From contig NZ_JAMHIW010000005.1 in the NCBI RefSeq assembly GCF_023896955.1, forward strand, positions 310,001 through 374,000: 64,000 bases of DNA, written 5' to 3'. The notes under the pieces were generated by a model. It did no database searches and was not told the origin of the DNA. It saw nothing but the letters and a program-made list of their open reading frames with translations. Below are positions 62,742 through 64,000 of this stretch, one piece after another. Position 1 is the stretch's first letter. Each line of letters begins with the position of its first letter. The position numbers and the translations under genes were made by a program. This DNA comes from Micromonospora sp. RHAY321. Lineage in GTDB: Bacteria > Actinomycetota > Actinomycetes > Mycobacteriales > Micromonosporaceae.

Positions 62742-63501
62742 GGCGTTGGCGGCGGCCGTCTACGGCCAACCCGGTTCCGGTGCCCGGTTCGACTGGGGGC
62801 TGACCGGGGCGGCCGAGCTCGGTCGCGTCTGCGCGGCGTTGGTGGTGGTGGACGTGCTCTCGTTCACCACCTCCGTGGAGGTGGCGGTCGCTCGCGGCAT
62901 GCGCGTGCACCCGTTCCCGTGGGGTGAGCAGGCCGCCGAGTACGCGCTGCGGGTTGGCGCGGTGGCCGCGGTGGGCCGTCGGCGGGTGACAGCGGAGCAT
63001 CCGTGGTCGCTCTCGCCCGCCGCCCTGAGTGCCGCGCCGGTGGTGGCGGACCTGGTGCTGCCCTCCCCGAACGGCTCGGCGATCAGCGCCGCCGCCAGTG
63101 CCACCGGGCTTCCGGTGGTCGCGGCGTGCCTGCGCAACGCCCACGCCGTCGGGCGTTGGCTGCGCCGCCAGGGGTACGGCACGACGGACGCCCCGATCGG
63201 TGTGATCGCCTCGGGGGAGCGGTGGCCGGACGGGTCGCTGCGCCCGTCCGTGGAGGATCAGCTCGGCGCGGCCAGCGTCCTCGATGCCCTCTCCGGCGTG
63301 CCGGGTGGGCTCTCCGTGGAGGCGGCGATGGCGCTCGCCGCGCTGGCCAGCACCCCGGACGTGCCCGCCGCGGTGCGGGGAAGCGTCTCCGGGCGTGAGT
63401 TGACCGAGGGTGGCTTCGCCGAGGACGTGGAGGTTGCCGTCCGCGTCGGCGTGTCGGACGTCGTGCCGGTGCTCCGCCAGGGCGTGTTCTCCGCCGCCTG
63501 A
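62710..63501 (+). CDS. 2-phosphosulfolactate phosphatase (ComB) family protein
   Basis: 263 residues from GTG 62710, which lies inside purL in another frame. The ComB fold shows [19 protein letters not shown] near the N-terminus, [14 protein letters not shown] and [20 protein letters not shown]. ComB hydrolyses phosphosulfolactate in coenzyme M synthesis, a pathway not expected here, so the true substrate in actinobacteria is unknown. Overlap with purL suggests that it is translated from the same message. The following region has a palindrome and a terminator. Confidence 0.88.
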   Translation: MSPNRRLTSAEALAAAVYGQPGSGARFDWGLTGAAELGRVCAALVVVDVLSFTTSVEVAVARGMRVHPFPWGEQAAEYALRVGAVAAVGRRRVTAEHPWSLSPAALSAAPVVADLVLPSPNGSAISAAASATGLPVVAACLRNAHAVGRWLRRQGYGTTDAPIGVIASGERWPDGSLRPSVEDQLGAASVLDALSGVPGGLSVEAAMALAALASTPDVPAAVRGSVSGRELTEGGFAEDVEVAVRVGVSDVVPVLRQGVFSAA

Positions 63502-63516
63502 TCACGCGTCCTCGCT

Positions 63517-63591
63517 GATCAACTCGGCTTCCCTGAAGTCGCGGTGTCCAGGTGGACGGAACACCGCGATCTCAATAACCACGAGTGGATC
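63517..63591. repeat. 75-bp nested palindromic element
   Basis: Outer arms GATCAACTCG (63517-63526) and CGAGTGGATC (63582-63591) match with one exception; inside, TCGCGGTGT (63539-63547) faces ACACCGCGA (63561-63569). The left end is again TGATCA. A third palindrome type, in a gene-free stretch (63502-63651). Confidence 0.6.
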
Positions 63592-63602
63592 TGGCGATAG
63601 CG

Positions 63603-63634
63603 AAACGGCTACCCGGATCTCCGGGTAGCCGTTT
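63603..63634. terminator. Bidirectional terminator between ComB-like and GYQ-rich genes
   Basis: AAACGGCTACCCGG (63603-63616) and CCGGGTAGCCGTTT (63621-63634) are perfect 14-base arms around ATCT, with T or A at the ends for both directions. Confidence 0.93.
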
Positions 63635-63651
63635 CCCTGCGCTGTGGTCGG

Positions 63652-64000
63652 TCAGTCGTCCAGCCAGTCGAGGCGTCGACCGCCCCGCTCGGTCGGCGGC
63701 GGGCCGTCCGGACGGGCCCGACCGGGCTGCTGGCCGTAGCCACCCTGCTGGTCATAGCCGGCCCGGTCGTCGTAGCCGCCGCGCTGCTGCGGGGGCTCCT
63801 GGCCGTAACCGCCCTGGTCGTAGCCACCGGCCTGCTGGCCGCCGTAGCCACCCTGCTGGTCGTAGCCGCCGCCCTGGTCGTAGCCGCCGCGCTGCTGCGG
63901 GGGCTCCTGGCCGTAACCACCCTGGTCGTAGCCGCCGGCCTGCTGGCCGCCGTAGCCACCCTGGTCGTACCCGCCGGCCTGCTGGCCGTAGCCACCGGTG
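63652..64000 (-). CDS. C-terminus of a Gly/Tyr/Gln-rich repeat protein (partial)
   Basis: 115 residues of the 3' end; the start is beyond 64000. The sequence consists of repeats such as GGYDQGGYGQEPPQQRGGYD and GGQQAGGYDQGGYG, followed by a charged end (RGGRRLDWLDD). The DNA has a 108-base (36-codon) period. It is almost devoid of hydrophobic residues other than Tyr, so it is disordered and of the type that forms condensates. The N-terminal domain is unknown; actinobacterial proteins with such tails include FHA-domain and cell-division proteins, but that is only a guess. Confidence 0.85.
   Translation of the reverse strand, partial: TGGYGQQAGGYDQGGYGGQQAGGYDQGGYGQEPPQQRGGYDQGGGYDQQGGYGGQQAGGYDQGGYGQEPPQQRGGYDDRAGYDQQGGYGQQPGRARPDGPPPTERGGRRLDWLDD
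63781..64000. repeat. 108-bp tandem repeat within the GYQ-rich gene
   Basis: Units begin at 63781 and 63889 (GCGCTGCTGCGGGGGCTCCT) and are nearly identical for about 95 bases, diverging at the end. They encode 36-residue repeats on the minus strand. Likely expanded by slippage; copy number should vary in related strains. Confidence 0.8.

Overview
The window is one 64 kb piece of a very GC-rich actinobacterial chromosome. Gene content, GC-rich third codon positions, many GTG starts, GTGA overlaps and the general style of the proteins point to Micromonosporaceae (Micromonospora or a close relative); this is inference, since no rRNA lies in the window. The backbone order dnaK-grpE-dnaJ-hspR ... 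clpB ... pyrE ... fba ... DUF3151 ... purA ... purD ... purB ... purSQL resembles the order known from Mycobacterium tuberculosis, so most of the window is conserved core chromosome with lineage-specific inserts. No tRNA, rRNA, CRISPR array, integrase or complete insertion sequence was seen.

Layout. 1-4.2 kb: a partial unknown gene and two overlapping dynamin-like GTPase genes. 4.2-9.1 kb: heat-shock operon dnaK-grpE-dnaJ-hspR behind a HAIR operator, then a small unknown gene and a 60-bp tandem repeat. 9.3-15.6 kb: a KhtTU-like K+/H+ antiporter pair, a lipoprotein, a small GntR regulator with a palindrome, and an epoxide hydrolase with a divergent TetR regulator. 15.6-18.2 kb: clpB with a second HAIR operator, hence an HspR target apart from the operon. 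18.3-26.5 kb: membrane proteins, an SDR, pyrE, an ArsR regulator, DedA, a SigE-type sigma factor paired with an LCP protein, and a PF04020 protein. 26.6-36.9 kb: fba, a LOG-family protein, DUF3151, an EspI-like ATPase, purA, an AbiEi/DUF559-type gene between two inverted copies of a 61-bp palindrome, and purD.

36.9-41.1 kb: acyl-CoA synthetase, acyl-CoA dehydrogenase, SCP2 protein and a TetR regulator. The TetR operator reappears at 50.8 kb between the divergent MaoC/FabG4-like genes and a FadA2-like thiolase, suggesting one lipid regulon. 41.1-44.4 kb: a two-component system between two DedA paralogues. 44.4-48.4 kb: a compact four-gene operon encoding a Nudix/NrtR-like regulator, a J-domain/degenerate-kinase protein, a VWA protein and a divergent PurA paralogue. 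This is the best candidate in the window for an undescribed system. 52.3-57.2 kb: a GT2 glycosyltransferase, a large membrane protein and purB. 57.3-64 kb: a YbjQ protein, a secreted S1 peptidase, purS-purQ-purL, a ComB-like phosphatase and the end of a Gly/Tyr/Gln-rich repeat protein.

Four genes for steps of IMP/AMP synthesis or purine salvage branch (purA, purD, purB and the purSQL amidotransferase) lie within 30 kb but in separate transcription units. Palindromic elements with 20-23 bp arms sit just past the 3' ends of clpB, purA, the DUF559 gene and purB.
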